From: Phaeosaccion multiseriatum
Taxonomy: Eukaryota; Ochrophyta, other classes
Direction: 5' to 3'
DNA length: 64,000 bases
Assembly (NCBI GenBank): GCA_965112735.1
Contig: OZ218952.1
Coordinates: 2,604,001-2,668,000 of the forward strand
Shown here: positions 1-11,738 of the stretch, piece by piece
Numbering within the stretch: position 1 is the stretch's first letter
Layout: every line of letters begins with the position of its first letter
Program-made: the position numbers and the translations under genes
Notes under the pieces: model-generated
What the model was told of the DNA's origin: nothing
The model's input: only the letters and a program-made list of their open reading frames with translations
Database searches by the model: none

Positions 1-147
1 ACCAATACAGCATACGCCCCACCGTAGAAAATGCTCTACATACACCCTGTACCCAAACATCCCTAAGTCATCCCTCTGCTATCCGTTGAAGCTGGCGGTA
101 CTACCACATGCTATACCAGCGCTGTACCACCACATGGCGTACCAGTA

Positions 148-585
148 CTACCATAAGTCAGAGGCGTCTCGTCCCCAGATGAGGCTGTACCCCGCGCTGG
201 TGAGGTGGTCGTGAACCTGATCCATATGGTCCTTGTCCACGGTCTCGATCACGCACTTGATCTGCACCTGGTCAACGTGGGTGTGCAGCCACGCGCGCTC
301 GTGATAGATGTCACGGATGGACGCCCCTGTTGAGTGTTGTTGTTGTTGTTGTTGTTGTTGTAGAGTACGAGGCAGGGAGAGGAGAGGGAGAGAAGAGAGA
401 GAAGAGCGAGAAGGCAGACACACAGAGAGAGAACGAAAGAGAGATGGAGAGTGAGAGAGAGAAGGAGAGGGATGGAGAGTGGAAGGGGTGAAAAGCAAGC
501 CTCAAACCGGAACGCGCGCAGGGTACAGATAGCAGACAAAAGAAAAGGTAGCGCAACAGCTCTCCTGCTCTCTGCGTTCTCCTCC

Positions 586-623
<38 letters not shown>

Positions 624-3600
624 TCCGCCTACCTCCTTCCCCCCCTCCCTCCCTCCACCCACCCCTCCACCCCTCGCACCTGCATCGTACAGCGCCTTGG
701 CCAGCTCCTTGATGCCCCCCGGCCTGTCGCTCACGTTGGTGGCGAAGCGCACAAGGCGGTGGTCAGCAGCAAGCCCCCTGTCCAACACGCGATGCAGCAC
801 GGGAATGTCAATGTTGCCGCCGCACAGAGGCACCACAATGTTCTTGCCCTTCATCTCGGGAATGTCCAGGGGAGCGCCTGAGGAGTGAGTGCACACATTA
901 GGAGGGTTGAGTTGGGTTTGTTTGTTTCTTTGGGGGTGTTTTCTACGTAGTCTAGTAAACACTTTCCAAGTATATTTGTGTATAGTCCATCGATCTCACG
1001 AGTGTGGCATTGCACCACCCAGGGCGACAAACCCGAGGAAAGCCACGAAAGACTCGCACGCACCGCCGAGACAGAAGAGACAAGAAACAAGAGAAGACGA
1101 TTATCACTCACTCCTACTCACTCCCTTGCTCTCTCTCTCTCACACACACACACTTTCCCTCTCTCTCTCCCCCCTCTCTCCTCTCCCTCTCCCTCTCTCT
1201 CTCCCTCTTCTCCCTCACTGACCTGGTAGCAGGGCCGCTAGACCGACAGCGCCTCCCCCCTCCACCATGACTCTCTCGTGCTCGATGAGGCGCAGCACGG
1301 ACAGGGCCACCTCCTTCTCGGACACCTGCAGGCAGGCAGAGCAGTTGGTGATACAGGGCAGGTGGTGGCAGTTGGTGAGACAGGGCAGGGCAGGGGTGGC
1401 GGTGGTGGTGGCTCACAGACGGGAAAAGAGAAGTAAGGGAAGCCAAACGAATGTTCGTGGTCTCTTTCCAGCAGCAAAACCTGAAGTGATCCCGCTTGCT
1501 CTGCCTCTGCCTTGCCACATGGTGAGTGACAACAGCTCCCCTCTCCACATCACCAAACATCTGACAACAGCTCTCTCTCTCTCGTTATCTCTCTCTTCCT
1601 CTCTCCCTCTCGCTCATGCTCTTTCTCTTCTCTCCTGTCTCCCTCCTGCCTCTTCCCTCCACCCCCTCTGCTCCCCTCCTTCCTCCTGCCCGCTCACTCA
1701 CCTGTACGACATCGTCAACGTAATGCCTCGCCACCTCAAAAGCCGTGGGCCCCACCTCGGGCACAGCAAGCCCATCGGCGAGGGTGGGGGTGGTCTCTGC
1801 GTGTATGGGTTTGCCTGCCTTAAGAGCTGCAGAGTAACTTGCGCAGAACTTTGGCTCCACTCCGATAACCTTGGAGGGGAGGAAGGGGGGGGGGGGTTAG
1901 GTGTGCAAGTGTGTGAGTTTTGTTCTCTTCTTCCTGTTCTACTCCTTGTCCCTCCTCTTCTCCTTGACATTCACTCATACACACACTCACTCTCTCACTT
2001 ACTTACTCACTCACAAACGCACTCCCTCCTTCCCTCCCTCCGTCCCTCCGTCACTCTCTCACTCCCTCGCTCACCTACTCACTCCCGCTCTCCCTCCCTC
2101 CCTCACTCACTCACTCACTCACTCACTCCGTCACTCACTCACTCACCCACTCTCACGCACGCACTCTCACGCACGCACTCACTCACTCACTCACTCACTC
2201 TCACGCACGCACTCACTCACTCCTTCCTCACTCCCTCTCTCCCTCCCTTACTCACTCACCTTGATGGAGGGGTCGAGTGACTTGACGGCGAGGGACACCC
2301 CCGCGATAAGGCCTGCTCCTCCGATGGGCACAACCACATAGTCCACCTTACAACACAGACAGATGGTAGCGGAGGGTAGCAAAACAGAAGGACGGCCAGG
2401 AAATGAACCCAAGTGTTGGGTTCCAAGTGTTGGGGGGGAGGGTGGAGAGTGGAGGTGTGGAAGGTGTGGAAAAGCCAAAGGTTCGTGTGTCGCACATACA
2501 GAAACGGGAAAGGAGCGGACAGGTTCTGTGTATTGACACTCACCCCCCCCCTCTCCCTCCCACTATCCACTCGCTCCACTCCCTTACTCCACTCCGGCCC
2601 TCCACTCACTCCACTCCGTCCCTGTATCCCCTCCCCCCACTCCCTCGCTCACCCCCTCCATGCCTCCACTCCCTCCCTCACCTTGGTGGTGCTCTTCTCA
2701 GCGATTTGCTCCAACATCTCAATGCCCATAGTGCCCGCCCCAGCGATGATCTCAGGATCATCATACCCATTGACATACTGCGACACGAGGGGGACCAGAA
2801 GAGGAACGGGGAGGAAGAGTAAAGTTAAGAAAGCAACAAACAAGGTACTCGAGGCGAGGCCTTGGTCACTCCTCGTCTTCAACAAGAAGAGTGCCATGGT
2901 CAGAGCCGCGCTTCCTCCGTACCCTTGTCGGGCCAATGGGCGAGGTAACTTCATCGTTGATGCGCCCACCTCATGTGGACCTGGTAGGAACCCTGGGTTG
3001 GATAATTCCAACACTCACTCCTCCTCCCCTCCTCCTCCCCCTCTACTCCTCCTACTCCGACTACTTCTCCCACTCCTTCTCTCTGCCAGTCACGCACTCA
3101 CCCGCATGCCCTCAAACTCGGGGTCGAGTAGAGCGTGGGCCTTTGCCTCTCCGATGTGTGCCCCGTGGATCACCACATTGGCACCGAACTTTCGGCACTT
3201 TAAGATCTGTAGAGTGAAGTGAAGCGAAACGAGGGGGGCAAGGGATAGGCAGTACGACGCCAGGGGGGTGAAGTCAGAGTCGCACGAACCAGCCAGAGAG
3301 AGAGAGAGAGAGAGAGGGGGAGCGGAGAGAAGCGTCAGAGTCGAATGAATCAGGCAGGGTGGTCGGGTTGAGGTACTGCTAGCAGTGGTGCGAGGTCAGA
3401 GGAGGATGCAGAGGTCCGGTAATTGCTAAGAAACGTGTTAAATCGATGTGACGTGTGAAAGTGTTGGTGCTGGTCATCCCCCTCTGCTCTTGGCTGAGAG
3501 GGAGGGAGGGCAACACTTTACTGAGCGTGAGGAGGGAGGGAGGGAGTGAGGAAGGGTGACACCTGGCCAAGAGTGTATTAGGGAGGAAGGGAGGGAGGGT

Positions 3601-4679
3601 GACACGCGGCTGAGGGTCAGGGAGAGAAGGCGAGTGATGCACCTTGGTTAAGGGGGCGATCTTGGGCATGATGACCGTGACCTTGATGCCCATTTTCGCC
3701 CCATGCCACGCCAGAGCCTGCGCGTGGTTTCCAGCGCTTGCTGCAATCACACCTCTGCTTGCCTCCTCAGGGGACAGCTGAAGAATGGGAGAAAGAGCAG
3801 CAGCAGCCAGACGCGCAGAAAGTAGAAGACCATTAGAGTTTTAGATGTGTGCCGCCCTCTCTCGGACAAAGATGGCGTTATACTTCCTCCTGGTTATGGT
3901 ACGTGGGTTACAGAGAGGTGGCAAGGAGGAGGGAGGCCAGCTTCCGCTCCACATATTATATATCATTGCCACTAACCGAAAGAAGGGCGTTGCGAGCCCC
4001 TCGTTCCTTGAAGGAGCCCGTGAACTGCCTGAACTCCTCCTTCAGCCAAATCTGTGAGCAGCAGGCAGCAGGCAGCAGGGTAGAGAGATTGGGGCGGGTG
4101 TAAGTGGATTTCTGGCATAGACTTGCGCTGCCTAATCCAGTGGAAGAAGGGAGGGAGGAAAGGGGTGTCTTCGGCAACTCCAGGTGTCAGTAGCAACAGA
4201 AGTAGCAGGAGGACAGCTGCATCTCCAGTGGGAGAGTGCTGCGCTACTGAAAACAATCGGCAGCGAGAACGCTTGCAGAAGTGACTTACATGGGCCTTGC
4301 ACCTCTCGGATAGGAAGTGGCTGTGTCGGCAGGAGGTGCGAATGATGCCTTCGCGGATGCGATACATGGCTCTTGATACGTCTCCAAAATTAACGGGCAG
4401 CGGCTTGTCCGACTGGTGCAGGGGCTCCGCCTTTGATTCTCCCTCGCTTGCGGTCGGGGCCTCTGTTTTGCCTTCCGAGAAGGGGGGCAGAGGCATGGTG
4501 CGGGGAAAGACAGGCCGGGGAGATGCGCTGAAGCTACGCGTCGAGAACGATGGAGCCGTCCAGCTCCCGTTGTTGTTGCTGCTGCTTCCTCTTTCGGTGG
4601 TAGATGCGCTCCCTGCCGCGGTGACCCTGCCGCGGCGCACGCCCCCAAGCACCCCTCGGCGCATCGAGGTAACGATCAT
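148..4679 (-). CDS. ilvA: Threonine dehydratase (L-threonine ammonia-lyase), ten exons, with C-terminal ACT domain
   Basis: PLP enzyme converting threonine to 2-oxobutanoate and ammonia, normally the entry to isoleucine synthesis. Exons on the minus strand: 4290-4679, 3977-4051, 3643-3777, 3102-3206, 2682-2777, 2260-2346, 1702-1869, 1223-1325, 680-877, 148-326. All phases join into one frame of 511 residues ending in TAG. The PLP lysine sits in GSFKERGA (about K145), followed by SAGNHAQA and the glycine loop PIGGAGLIAG. The last about 90 residues (RFATNVSDRPGGIKEL onward) form one ACT domain, so the plan is the short single-ACT (TdcB-like) type rather than the two-ACT biosynthetic type. The first 60 or so residues are rich in R, S and T and could be an organelle transit peptide. 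The start is the first ATG at 4679; reading frame upstream begins only with GTG. Introns are dominated by simple repeats. It is divergent from the PPR gene. Confidence 0.93.
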
Positions 4680-4954
4680 GGTGTACGAAGAAAAAATAAG
4701 GGTTGCTTCCCCCTTTCTCACAAAGTACAGACACTTAAGTCGTTCGCAGCGTGCGGTAGCGAAAGAAGCCGCTGATCGAGCAGAGAAGGACGAAAACAGA
4801 GCGAAAAAAATTATGCCTTCTTGCTGCTACGTGTGTGTTTACAAAATACAAATTGCCCGTCGTGGTCATTGACATAATTTGTCCAAGCTATCAGATGGCA
4901 CCAGACGGGAGGATCCCTGTCGACCAAATAAAAAAAAGGGTGGTGCAAACCGCC
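4680..4954. promoter_or_regulatory. Short divergent promoter region between threonine dehydratase and PPR gene
   Basis: The two ATGs lie 275 bp apart in head-to-head orientation. The gap must hold both 5' UTRs and both promoters. No TATA element or named motif was recognised. A bidirectional promoter is inferred from spacing alone. Confidence 0.4.
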
Positions 4955-7729
4955 ATGCTACGGTCGCTTTCGTGCGGCGCCAAAGCGGCAGGAAGGTTGA
5001 AGCGAATACTGGGTCCGCGGTCCCTCGTGACGGCAGCAGGGGGAGAGCATAACACGAGGAGGAGGCGGAGGAGGGCGCCCTCCTTCTCGGCTGCGTTGGC
5101 CCCTGGGTTGGCCCCCATAGCCTCGCGCCGATGCCTATCAAGTGCAGCAGCGCCAGCAGTAGAAGATGCAGCAGCGCTGCCTCGGAATGGGGCGGGGCAG
5201 CAGCAGCCCAGAGAGGGGGGAGACGCTCGTGGGGAGGACATTGATCCGTGGGTTGCGCTGCAAAGCCGACTGAGCAAAAGGGGCAGCAACCCCGAGGGCG
5301 TCTTCATGCGACAGCAGATGGGGGAGGTGTGGATTGAGCATGTATTTTCCACTGAAAGCTCCCACAGGGGTGTGGTCCCCTTTCTGCGCTGGCTGAAGGA
5401 CGGCAATATCAAAGCGGACACGTCGGTGTACAGCGCACTCCTCATGTGCACGGAGGACAAGGCGACTTTGGGGTTGGTGGCATCAGAGCTTGTCAAACAC
5501 GGCGAGCCCAAGGATTTGAATCAAACGGTTTTAAACCTCATATTCGATGCTCACGCGGCCGGGGCTGCCAAGATCAAGGAGGAACTCACTCCGGACGAGC
5601 TCAAGCAGCACCGCCAGCAGCGGGAGCTCCAGTTCAGGAAGGTCCAGTCGCAAGGACGCCCCGACGAGAGTATACCGCTCTCGATCCACGAGGCAAAGGC
5701 CATTGTTGGCGATGTGAATTTCAACGCAGACTTTCGGATGGCCCTGTGTGTTCGCACACTCACCCTCCTGGGCAGGCGCGACGAGTGGGGCCAGGCAGAA
5801 GAGTTGCTCGCAAAGCACCCTGTGATTGCCAACATCTTGGCGGGACGTCTCCAGAGCTCGGTCATGAAGATGAAGACACAGGCGTGGAAATGGAACTCGG
5901 TTCTTCACACACTTCACGCGGCCATTAAGGTGTATATCCAGGTGGACCGCTTGGACGACGCCCTGAAGGTCTTTCATGCCATGGGAGACCGGGCCAACGC
6001 GAAGTGTTATGACGACATCATGCGTGGCTGTTTGGACGCCGGCCGTCCAGCCGACGGGTTGCGCCTCTTTAAGAATCTGCGCGAGGGACACACGCGAGGC
6101 AATGGCCCGAGGCAGCCTAAGATGTTGACGGTAGGCAAGTACATGACCGGGTGGCCGTCGGGTAGCAACTACAGCACCGCGTTGGGCATCTGTGAAGCGC
6201 TTGATGACCGCACGTACGCGGAGGAGCTTTTGGAGGACCTGAAATGCCTGCATAGAGAGTTGGCGGGTGGAGAAGGAGGAGGAGGAGGAGGAGGAGGAGG
6301 TGCTGCTGCTACTGCTGCTGCCCGTGGAGAGGGGCAAGTACGACGTATACCGACCCTGGACCTCCAACAGCGCCATCTGCACGCGAAAACGATGAACGCA
6401 GAATTACACGGAATTCCTTTGAAGAGGAGCTACGTGGCTTGTATTCGAATAGCTGCAAAGACTGGGCACTGGGAGCATGGCCTCACTTTGCTGGCGAAGA
6501 TGCTGGAACAGGGTCTTCAACCAGAGCCGCATAAAGACGTCTACGGCGCGGTGGTTGGCGCCATGCTTAAGGCCGGCAAGGTAGACAAGGCCGCGGATTT
6601 TCTTGATGTGCTGCGGGAGACTCGTTGCGCCACACTTGACCACCCCCATCACGTCTTTCTACAGTCTTGTCTAGAGTATATGCAGTGCGACGCCGTTTTG
6701 GACATGTGCACGACCATGAAAGAGGCGGGGCTTCCGGACGACTCAATGATGGCACACGCAGGTATGGCGGCGCACAATATGGCGGGGCGGTTTGCAGAGG
6801 CGCTGCAGATTTATGAAAAGAGGGCGCACGATGAAAGGCATTTCAGCGAGCTGACGTGCGACGCCATTATCGCCCTGAGCGGGCTTTATCCCAACGAGAC
6901 GAAGGAGATTGAAAGGTTGACTGACAGCGTCAAGAGCAGGGCGCTAACCGAGGAGGGCAAGAACCTACGCATGGACGAAGCGTGCTACTGTGCCGCAATT
7001 GGGGCCTTTGCGAGAGCTGGTGACAGAGCCAAGACCCTCGCGGCCTTTGAGGAGCTCAAGCAGCAAGAGGACGTCGAGGTCACAGCCCTGACGTACCACA
7101 CAATGATCGACGCCCTCGAGCAGCTAAAGCTAAACAAGATGGAGAATGGGGACACACCAACAAGAGAGGGACAGGCGCAGGAGGTCGGCGGGGGTGACGA
7201 GGGCGGGGCGGGAGGCGAAGGAGAGCTCGCTGCTGCTCCTGCTGCACGCGCGTCTGGCGGTGGCGGTGAAGATGACGAAGTGAGTCTGATCTATCAAGAG
7301 GGGCTGAGCGCCGGAGCCCTGAAGCCGTGGGCGCAGCACCCCACAGTGATGGGGCTGAAGGACTTTTCCCTGGCCTCGAGTGTGGCTGCCGTTCGTGACG
7401 CCTTCACGAGAGATGAGCAGGTCAAGGAGAGGCGGGGCCAGGTTGTGATTCATATTGGTGACCACAAGCCCTGGCCACACCAGCAGGTCGGGCTAGCCCC
7501 ACCCTGGTCAAGGGGGGAGGGGGGCGAGGAGGGCGAAAGTGCGTATATCCTCGCTCTCCGAGAGGCTATCCTGGATGTTCTGTGTGAGCTCGACCTCACC
7601 GCACAGCACAGAGGCAGCAAACTCATCGTCTCTTTCAAGGAGGCAGGGCGGCTAAGGATGCGGCCTGACCAGCACCAGCAGCACCAGCAGCAGCGGCAGC
7701 AACAGCGGCAGCAACAGCAGCAACAGTAG
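4955..7729 (+). CDS. Pentatricopeptide repeat (PPR) protein, single exon
   Basis: Predicted RNA-binding helical-repeat protein acting on organelle transcripts; PPR proteins usually bind single-stranded RNA in mitochondria or plastids. From the ATG at 4955 the frame gives 924 residues; it is open back to 4835, but MLRSLSCGAKAAGR followed by arginine-rich sequence looks like a mitochondrial targeting peptide, so this start is preferred. PPR-like helix pairs are visible, for example around NAKCYDDIMRGCLDAGR, the segment SYVACIRIAAKTGHWEHGL, YGAVVGAMLKAGKVDKA, the segment CYCAAIGAFARAGDRAKTL, and TYHTMIDALEQL. The C-terminal part (VVIHIGDHKPWPH and GSKLIVSFKEAGRLRMR) could be a divergent SMR-like domain, which is a guess. 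Glycine runs and a terminal glutamine/histidine tract come from GGA and CAG expansions. There are no introns, common for PPR genes. Confidence 0.85.
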   Translation: MLRSLSCGAKAAGRLKRILGPRSLVTAAGGEHNTRRRRRRAPSFSAALAPGLAPIASRRCLSSAAAPAVEDAAALPRNGAGQQQPREGGDARGEDIDPWVALQSRLSKRGSNPEGVFMRQQMGEVWIEHVFSTESSHRGVVPFLRWLKDGNIKADTSVYSALLMCTEDKATLGLVASELVKHGEPKDLNQTVLNLIFDAHAAGAAKIKEELTPDELKQHRQQRELQFRKVQSQGRPDESIPLSIHEAKAIVGDVNFNADFRMALCVRTLTLLGRRDEWGQAEELLAKHPVIANILAGRLQSSVMKMKTQAWKWNSVLHTLHAAIKVYIQVDRLDDALKVFHAMGDRANAKCYDDIMRGCLDAGRPADGLRLFKNLREGHTRGNGPRQPKMLTVGKYMTGWPSGSNYSTALGICEALDDRTYAEELLEDLKCLHRELAGGEGGGGGGGGGAAATAAARGEGQVRRIPTLDLQQRHLHAKTMNAELHGIPLKRSYVACIRIAAKTGHWEHGLTLLAKMLEQGLQPEPHKDVYGAVVGAMLKAGKVDKAADFLDVLRETRCATLDHPHHVFLQSCLEYMQCDAVLDMCTTMKEAGLPDDSMMAHAGMAAHNMAGRFAEALQIYEKRAHDERHFSELTCDAIIALSGLYPNETKEIERLTDSVKSRALTEEGKNLRMDEACYCAAIGAFARAGDRAKTLAAFEELKQQEDVEVTALTYHTMIDALEQLKLNKMENGDTPTREGQAQEVGGGDEGGAGGEGELAAAPAARASGGGGEDDEVSLIYQEGLSAGALKPWAQHPTVMGLKDFSLASSVAAVRDAFTRDEQVKERRGQVVIHIGDHKPWPHQQVGLAPPWSRGEGGEEGESAYILALREAILDVLCELDLTAQHRGSKLIVSFKEAGRLRMRPDQHQQHQQQRQQQRQQQQQQ

Positions 7730-8642
7730 CAGCAGCAGCAACAGCAACAGCGGTGGTAGCGATGATAAAACAATGTCAAGTCGAAAGGGGGGGGGGGGTA
7801 CCTGTATTTCTTTTTGTCTTTCATCTCCCCCCCTCACGCCATTGATAAAATGAAAACCTCGTCCACCTCCCTCTCCCCTGTTTCATCTTCTCTCTATTGT
7901 GCAGCGTTTGAGGAGCGGCGCTCTGGCATCACAGTTCAACCTATCTTCCCGCCCAAAATGACGCCCGTCCAGTCCTGCCTCACTCAGAGTCCCGGCTGGG
8001 CAGGGAGGGGAGGCGCAAGCACCCCCCTACGTACAGGATGTGTGTCAAGGGTCCGAGTGCTCCTGTATGTACGTGCGACAAGGGAGGGGCATTGACGAGG
8101 CCGCGAGAGACTGCATTCCTCAGACTCAAAAGGGGCACCAGGACTGGCCGTCTGCTTGCTGCTGCTTTCCTTCCTTGCTAAGGCCGCCAACGCCAACCAC
8201 GGCCTTGGTGCTCTCTTTGTGTGCGTGGGGGGGAGACGTCTCCTACCCGTGGTCATTTAGCTGCAGGACTGACTGACTGCCTTGCTGCTGCTGATGCCTG
8301 AGAGCTTCCCGCGCAGAGCGGCACTGCTCTCTTTCTTTGCCACGGGGTTGGACTTGCAGAGGTAGAGCTTTCATCTGAGGGCAAAATCAAAGCCCTTCTG
8401 TTCTGAGGGTCGACTGGTGTCATGGTGGGCTCTACCGTCAAAACGCCATCGCTAGAGAGCGCTCGCGACATGGTCCTCCTCCTCCTCCTCCTGCTGCTGC
8501 TGCTGCTGCTGCTGCCGACTGCCGCTGCTGCTCCTGCCCATGTGACTGACTGTGACTGCTGCTGCTGCTGCTATTGCGCGCCCTCTCCTCTCGCCCTCCT
8601 CCTGTTTTTCTGTTGTCCCTTTCGCCCACCAGTGGCACCTCG
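7730..8642. other. Convergent intergenic region with CAG/CTG and CTC tracts
   Basis: This holds the 3' flanks of the PPR gene and the convergent GNAT gene. Short CAG and CTC/CTG trinucleotide tracts are present (about 7,675-7,750 and 8,475-8,570). No coding frame with family similarity was recognised. Confidence 0.5.
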
Positions 8643-9362
8643 TCAAATGGCCTTGGTCATGTGCCGATGCTCGATGCTGACTTCAGTGAAAGGCTCCCCA
8701 TGCGCAACATAGCCCATCGACTCGTAGAACGGCAGGGCTACTGCTCTGGCATGAAGGGTCACTTCACGAATCATCCTTCCCCCCCCCCCTCTGCTGCTGG
8801 ACTTTTGCCCCTCTTCGGTGGCTGTAGCTGTCCAGGTTTGAAGGTGCTTCTCGAGAAAGCTCACCAGCCCTCTTCCAACGCCCAACCTTCGATACTCGTC
8901 ATGGACACACATTTGGAAGAGCTTGCCTGACTTCGAGGGAGCATCAACACTCCCCGCTGCAGGTTCAGGGTCTGGGTAGAACAGAACACATCCGATTACT
9001 CGACAAGGCGGTGATGGTACTGCCGTAGCAGCTGAGTTGGGCACCGCTGCTGAGGGGAGAAGGGCCAACACGTGTACGGAGTCCCCCTCGCAGGATGAAT
9101 ATTCGGAGCCTGACAAGAAGAGAAGACAGAAGAAGAGGATCACAAGAGTTAAAGGATGAAGAAGAGGAGAGGACGAGCTCCAAAAACCTTCCTCACCTTT
9201 CTCCACGAACTCTCCACCCAGTGGTGCCCTGAGACATCTGTGACGGAGTTCTCTCTCCTGCGTATAGAGCTCCTCGTCCGATAGATCGAGCAAGCGATAC
9301 TCGACTGAATGGGTGATGTCCTTCATCGCATTGTTTGTGTAAGGTGGTATAAACGGACTCAT
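8643..9362 (-). CDS. GNAT-family N-acetyltransferase
   Basis: Predicted acetyl-CoA-dependent acetyltransferase of the GNAT fold. The acetyl-CoA binding motif is EYRRLGVGRGLVSFLEKHL (R-x-x-G-x-G), preceded by a beta strand (KLFQMCVHD) and followed by VTLHARAVALPFYESMGY, the usual GNAT C-terminal strand and tyrosine. The region 9110-9196 has GTGAGG and CAG borders and is 87 nt, so it reads through in frame; removing it links GEFVEKG directly to SEYSSCEGD and deletes an out-of-place hydrophobic stretch. I take it as an intron, giving 210 residues. The start at 9362 is the first ATG; an alternative is the ATG at 9326 (MKDITHSVEY). The substrate cannot be told. Confidence 0.82.
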   Translation of the reverse strand: MSPFIPPYTNNAMKDITHSVEYRLLDLSDEELYTQERELRHRCLRAPLGGEFVEKGEEGFWSSSSPLLHPLTLVILFFCLLFLSGSEYSSCEGDSVHVLALLPSAAVPNSAATAVPSPPCRVIGCVLFYPDPEPAAGSVDAPSKSGKLFQMCVHDEYRRLGVGRGLVSFLEKHLQTWTATATEEGQKSSSRGGGGRMIREVTLHARAVALPFYESMGYVAHGEPFTEVSIEHRHMTKAI

Positions 9363-9633
9363 TTGTTACCTGTCCTCATCCTCCCTTTCGAGAGAAGCAA
9401 GTGAACAAAAACAAAAAGGCGGAGGCGTGATTCGTGATTCTGGCGGCCGCTCGAGTTCGTGATTCTGTGCACCGCTACCTACTACAGCGTGATGGGGGGG
9501 GGGCAGAAATAAGGCAATGAATGAGGTCGTTCCTTATAAGTCAGGGAAATCTTTCCACTTCTCGGCGCCCTTGAGGTGAGTGGTAACCATGAGGGAGAGG
9601 GATGTGTAGGAGCCCTCCCTCGTTCTCCTATGC

Positions 9634-11605
9634 TTACTCGTCTGCTGCTGCGCGCACAATGGTCTTCGCGCATCGGAAGCCCTGATTGGACGTGGCGCTC
9701 TCGAGATCGGTCTTGGTGCGGGCCGCCACTCGGTAGCGGTAGCAGTAGCTCTCGTGGCAGAGGAAGGAGCCCCCTTTCTTGGTCTTCTCGGTGCCCCGCC
9801 TCGGACCCCGTGGGTTTTTCTGGTTGTGAATGATGTAGAAAAGTAAGCAAGAGCAGCAGAAAGAGAGGTAGGGATTGGGGGAAGGGGAGAAGGGAAGGAG
9901 CTCATTCACTGAATATGCGCGGGTACCATGACACCCTCCATTCCCTCAATTCCCCCCTTCTATGAAATTGCTTTGCTTGTCCCCTCACTCACCCGTTGGC
10001 TGTAGCCCTTGGCATTCCGGTCCGCCGTCCACCAGTCGCTCACCCACTCCCACACATTCCCCACCATATTGTACAAGCCGTGTTCGTTCTGAGGCCCGTA
10101 GGCATCCACCGGGCACGTAAAGGCGAATCCGTCCTCGCCTGTGTTGACAGCCGGGAACTGGCCCTTTGCGGTGAGCAGAGAGAAGGAAGCAAGGGAAGCG
10201 ACGTGAGGAGGAGAAGCTGGAGTGGAGCGAACAAAGAGGGCCCAGCAAAAAGATGCCGTCCGTCTCCTGCTGATGGCCACTGACGGCCTTCATTTTTGGG
10301 GAGCACATTTGCACTGCTTTTACAACCCACCACCGGCCGTGCCCCCCTCCCCTGGACTTTATTCGAACCAATCACACACTTTTATACGGCCATCGTGCGC
10401 CCTTCCCCTGCCTCCCTCCCTCCCCACCCCGCTGTACCAAGCCAATACTGGGCAACTCTCTAGTTACAGACCTGCCAGATGTTGGCGCGGTGCTCCCCGC
10501 CCGGCTGGAGCACGTTTCCCCAGGGAAAGAGGCGCCCTGCGGTCTCTCCAGCCGCTGCAAATTCCCACTCTGCCTCTGTCGGCAGACGGGCCCCTCTCCA
10601 TTTGCAGAAGGCGTCGGCGTCATGCCACGAGATCTGTTGCCGCGGGGGAGAGATAGGGGAGGGAAGAACATTGCATTGGTTCCCGACTGGACGGGTGAGG
10701 AGAAGATTGTTGGCAAAAACGATTGCGCAGACAGACGCACAGAGCAGCAGTGGCCATTCACCTCCTTCCGGCACTTCCCTTCCCGACGAAGAGCACATAC
10801 ACGCGCTCGCAGCCTTCACTTCCACCACAAGACTTGCACATCTTACATGGGTCGCGGGGTGCTTCTCCCTTCCGTCCGCAAAGACGTCACTCTGCGGTCC
10901 TTCGGGATGCCTCCAGTAGGACCCTTCCACAGGGAGCCACCAAGGGGCACCAGCCACTTCTATCTCGATGGCATCAAGCTGATCCTGGTGTTGTTGTTCA
11001 TAGACCAAAAAAGATTCGTCAGAGAAGGGGCACACGCTCCCTGCACCTTGCCTAAAATCGCATGCTTTCCTCCATTTACGTACCTCTGAGAGCATCAGGT
11101 GGAAGACGAACGACCACCCGTACTTTTCGCTGTCTGTCGAGTGGCCCGTCTCTTCTGCAAATGTCCTGAAATCTGAATTCGACACGGCAAACCGGTCCAG
11201 AGCGAATGGACTTACAGTGACCTGGAGAACAGGACCTTCCCCATCCGACGGAATCAAAGGCTTGTCTGTGCCCAGATCAAACTTGCCACCTTGGAGTACT
11301 ACCATGGACGCACCACTCGCGTCCTCCTCAACGGTTGCTGCATCACCAGCATCGCATTCTCCTACCCCGCTACGAAGTGCACCTTTGCCTATTGAAATCG
11401 AGGATCGACTCCCCAGTTCGCCGGAGCAGCCGCAAGATTCTGCACCACCCGTCGCAGACTGGATCTCGCCTTCTCCCTCTACTTTTGTTCTGCCACTGCT
11501 GCCTCCTTCTCCTCGCCGCTCATCCTCCTTACAATCTACTGACGTGTGCACAAGAAGGCAGAGCACCAAGAGAAGAAGGAGAAGGATGGGACACATAGGG
11601 ATCAT
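9634..11605 (-). CDS. SUMF1: Formylglycine-generating enzyme (sulfatase-modifying factor 1), five exons
   Basis: Oxidises the active-site cysteine of sulfatases to C-alpha-formylglycine in the ER. Exons: 11084-11605, 10847-10984, 10472-10633, 9993-10163, 9634-9819, all phase 0, 392 residues. The N terminus [18 protein letters not shown] is a signal peptide. The fold is clear throughout: [14 protein letters not shown], then [61 protein letters not shown]. The copper-binding catalytic pair is kept in [15 protein letters not shown] (about C352 and C357, matching human C336 and C341). The intron in exon 1/2 was placed so that MLSE joins [16 protein letters not shown] as in animal enzymes. No sulfatase gene lies in the window; its substrates are elsewhere. 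It is divergent from the epimerase gene. Confidence 0.95.
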
Positions 11606-11738
11606 GCTGGAGTCCACATTGGCCCACACCAAGCGAAGATTGAAAGGTTGGAGAAAAGAGATTGAAGGTCAGGAAATCTGTGAATCTGACCGCATAACCA
11701 ACTCCTCCTCCCCGCTGAGCGCTGATCTTTGATCTGGG
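11606..11738. promoter_or_regulatory. 133-bp divergent gap between SUMF1 and aldose 1-epimerase starts
   Basis: Head-to-head start codons leave only 133 bp for both 5' UTRs and promoters. No specific motif was recognised. Shared control of the two genes is possible but not shown. Confidence 0.4.

Noticed and set aside
451-2280. Long plus-strand open frames rich in S, L, H and T across 0.4-2.3 kb
   Set aside because: They are antisense to the threonine dehydratase exons and run through its microsatellite introns; composition comes from CT and CACT repeats.
9110-9196. Hydrophobic segment in the GNAT protein, as a transmembrane helix
   Set aside because: It has splice borders GTGAGG...CAG and interrupts the GNAT fold, so an 87-nt in-frame intron explains it better.
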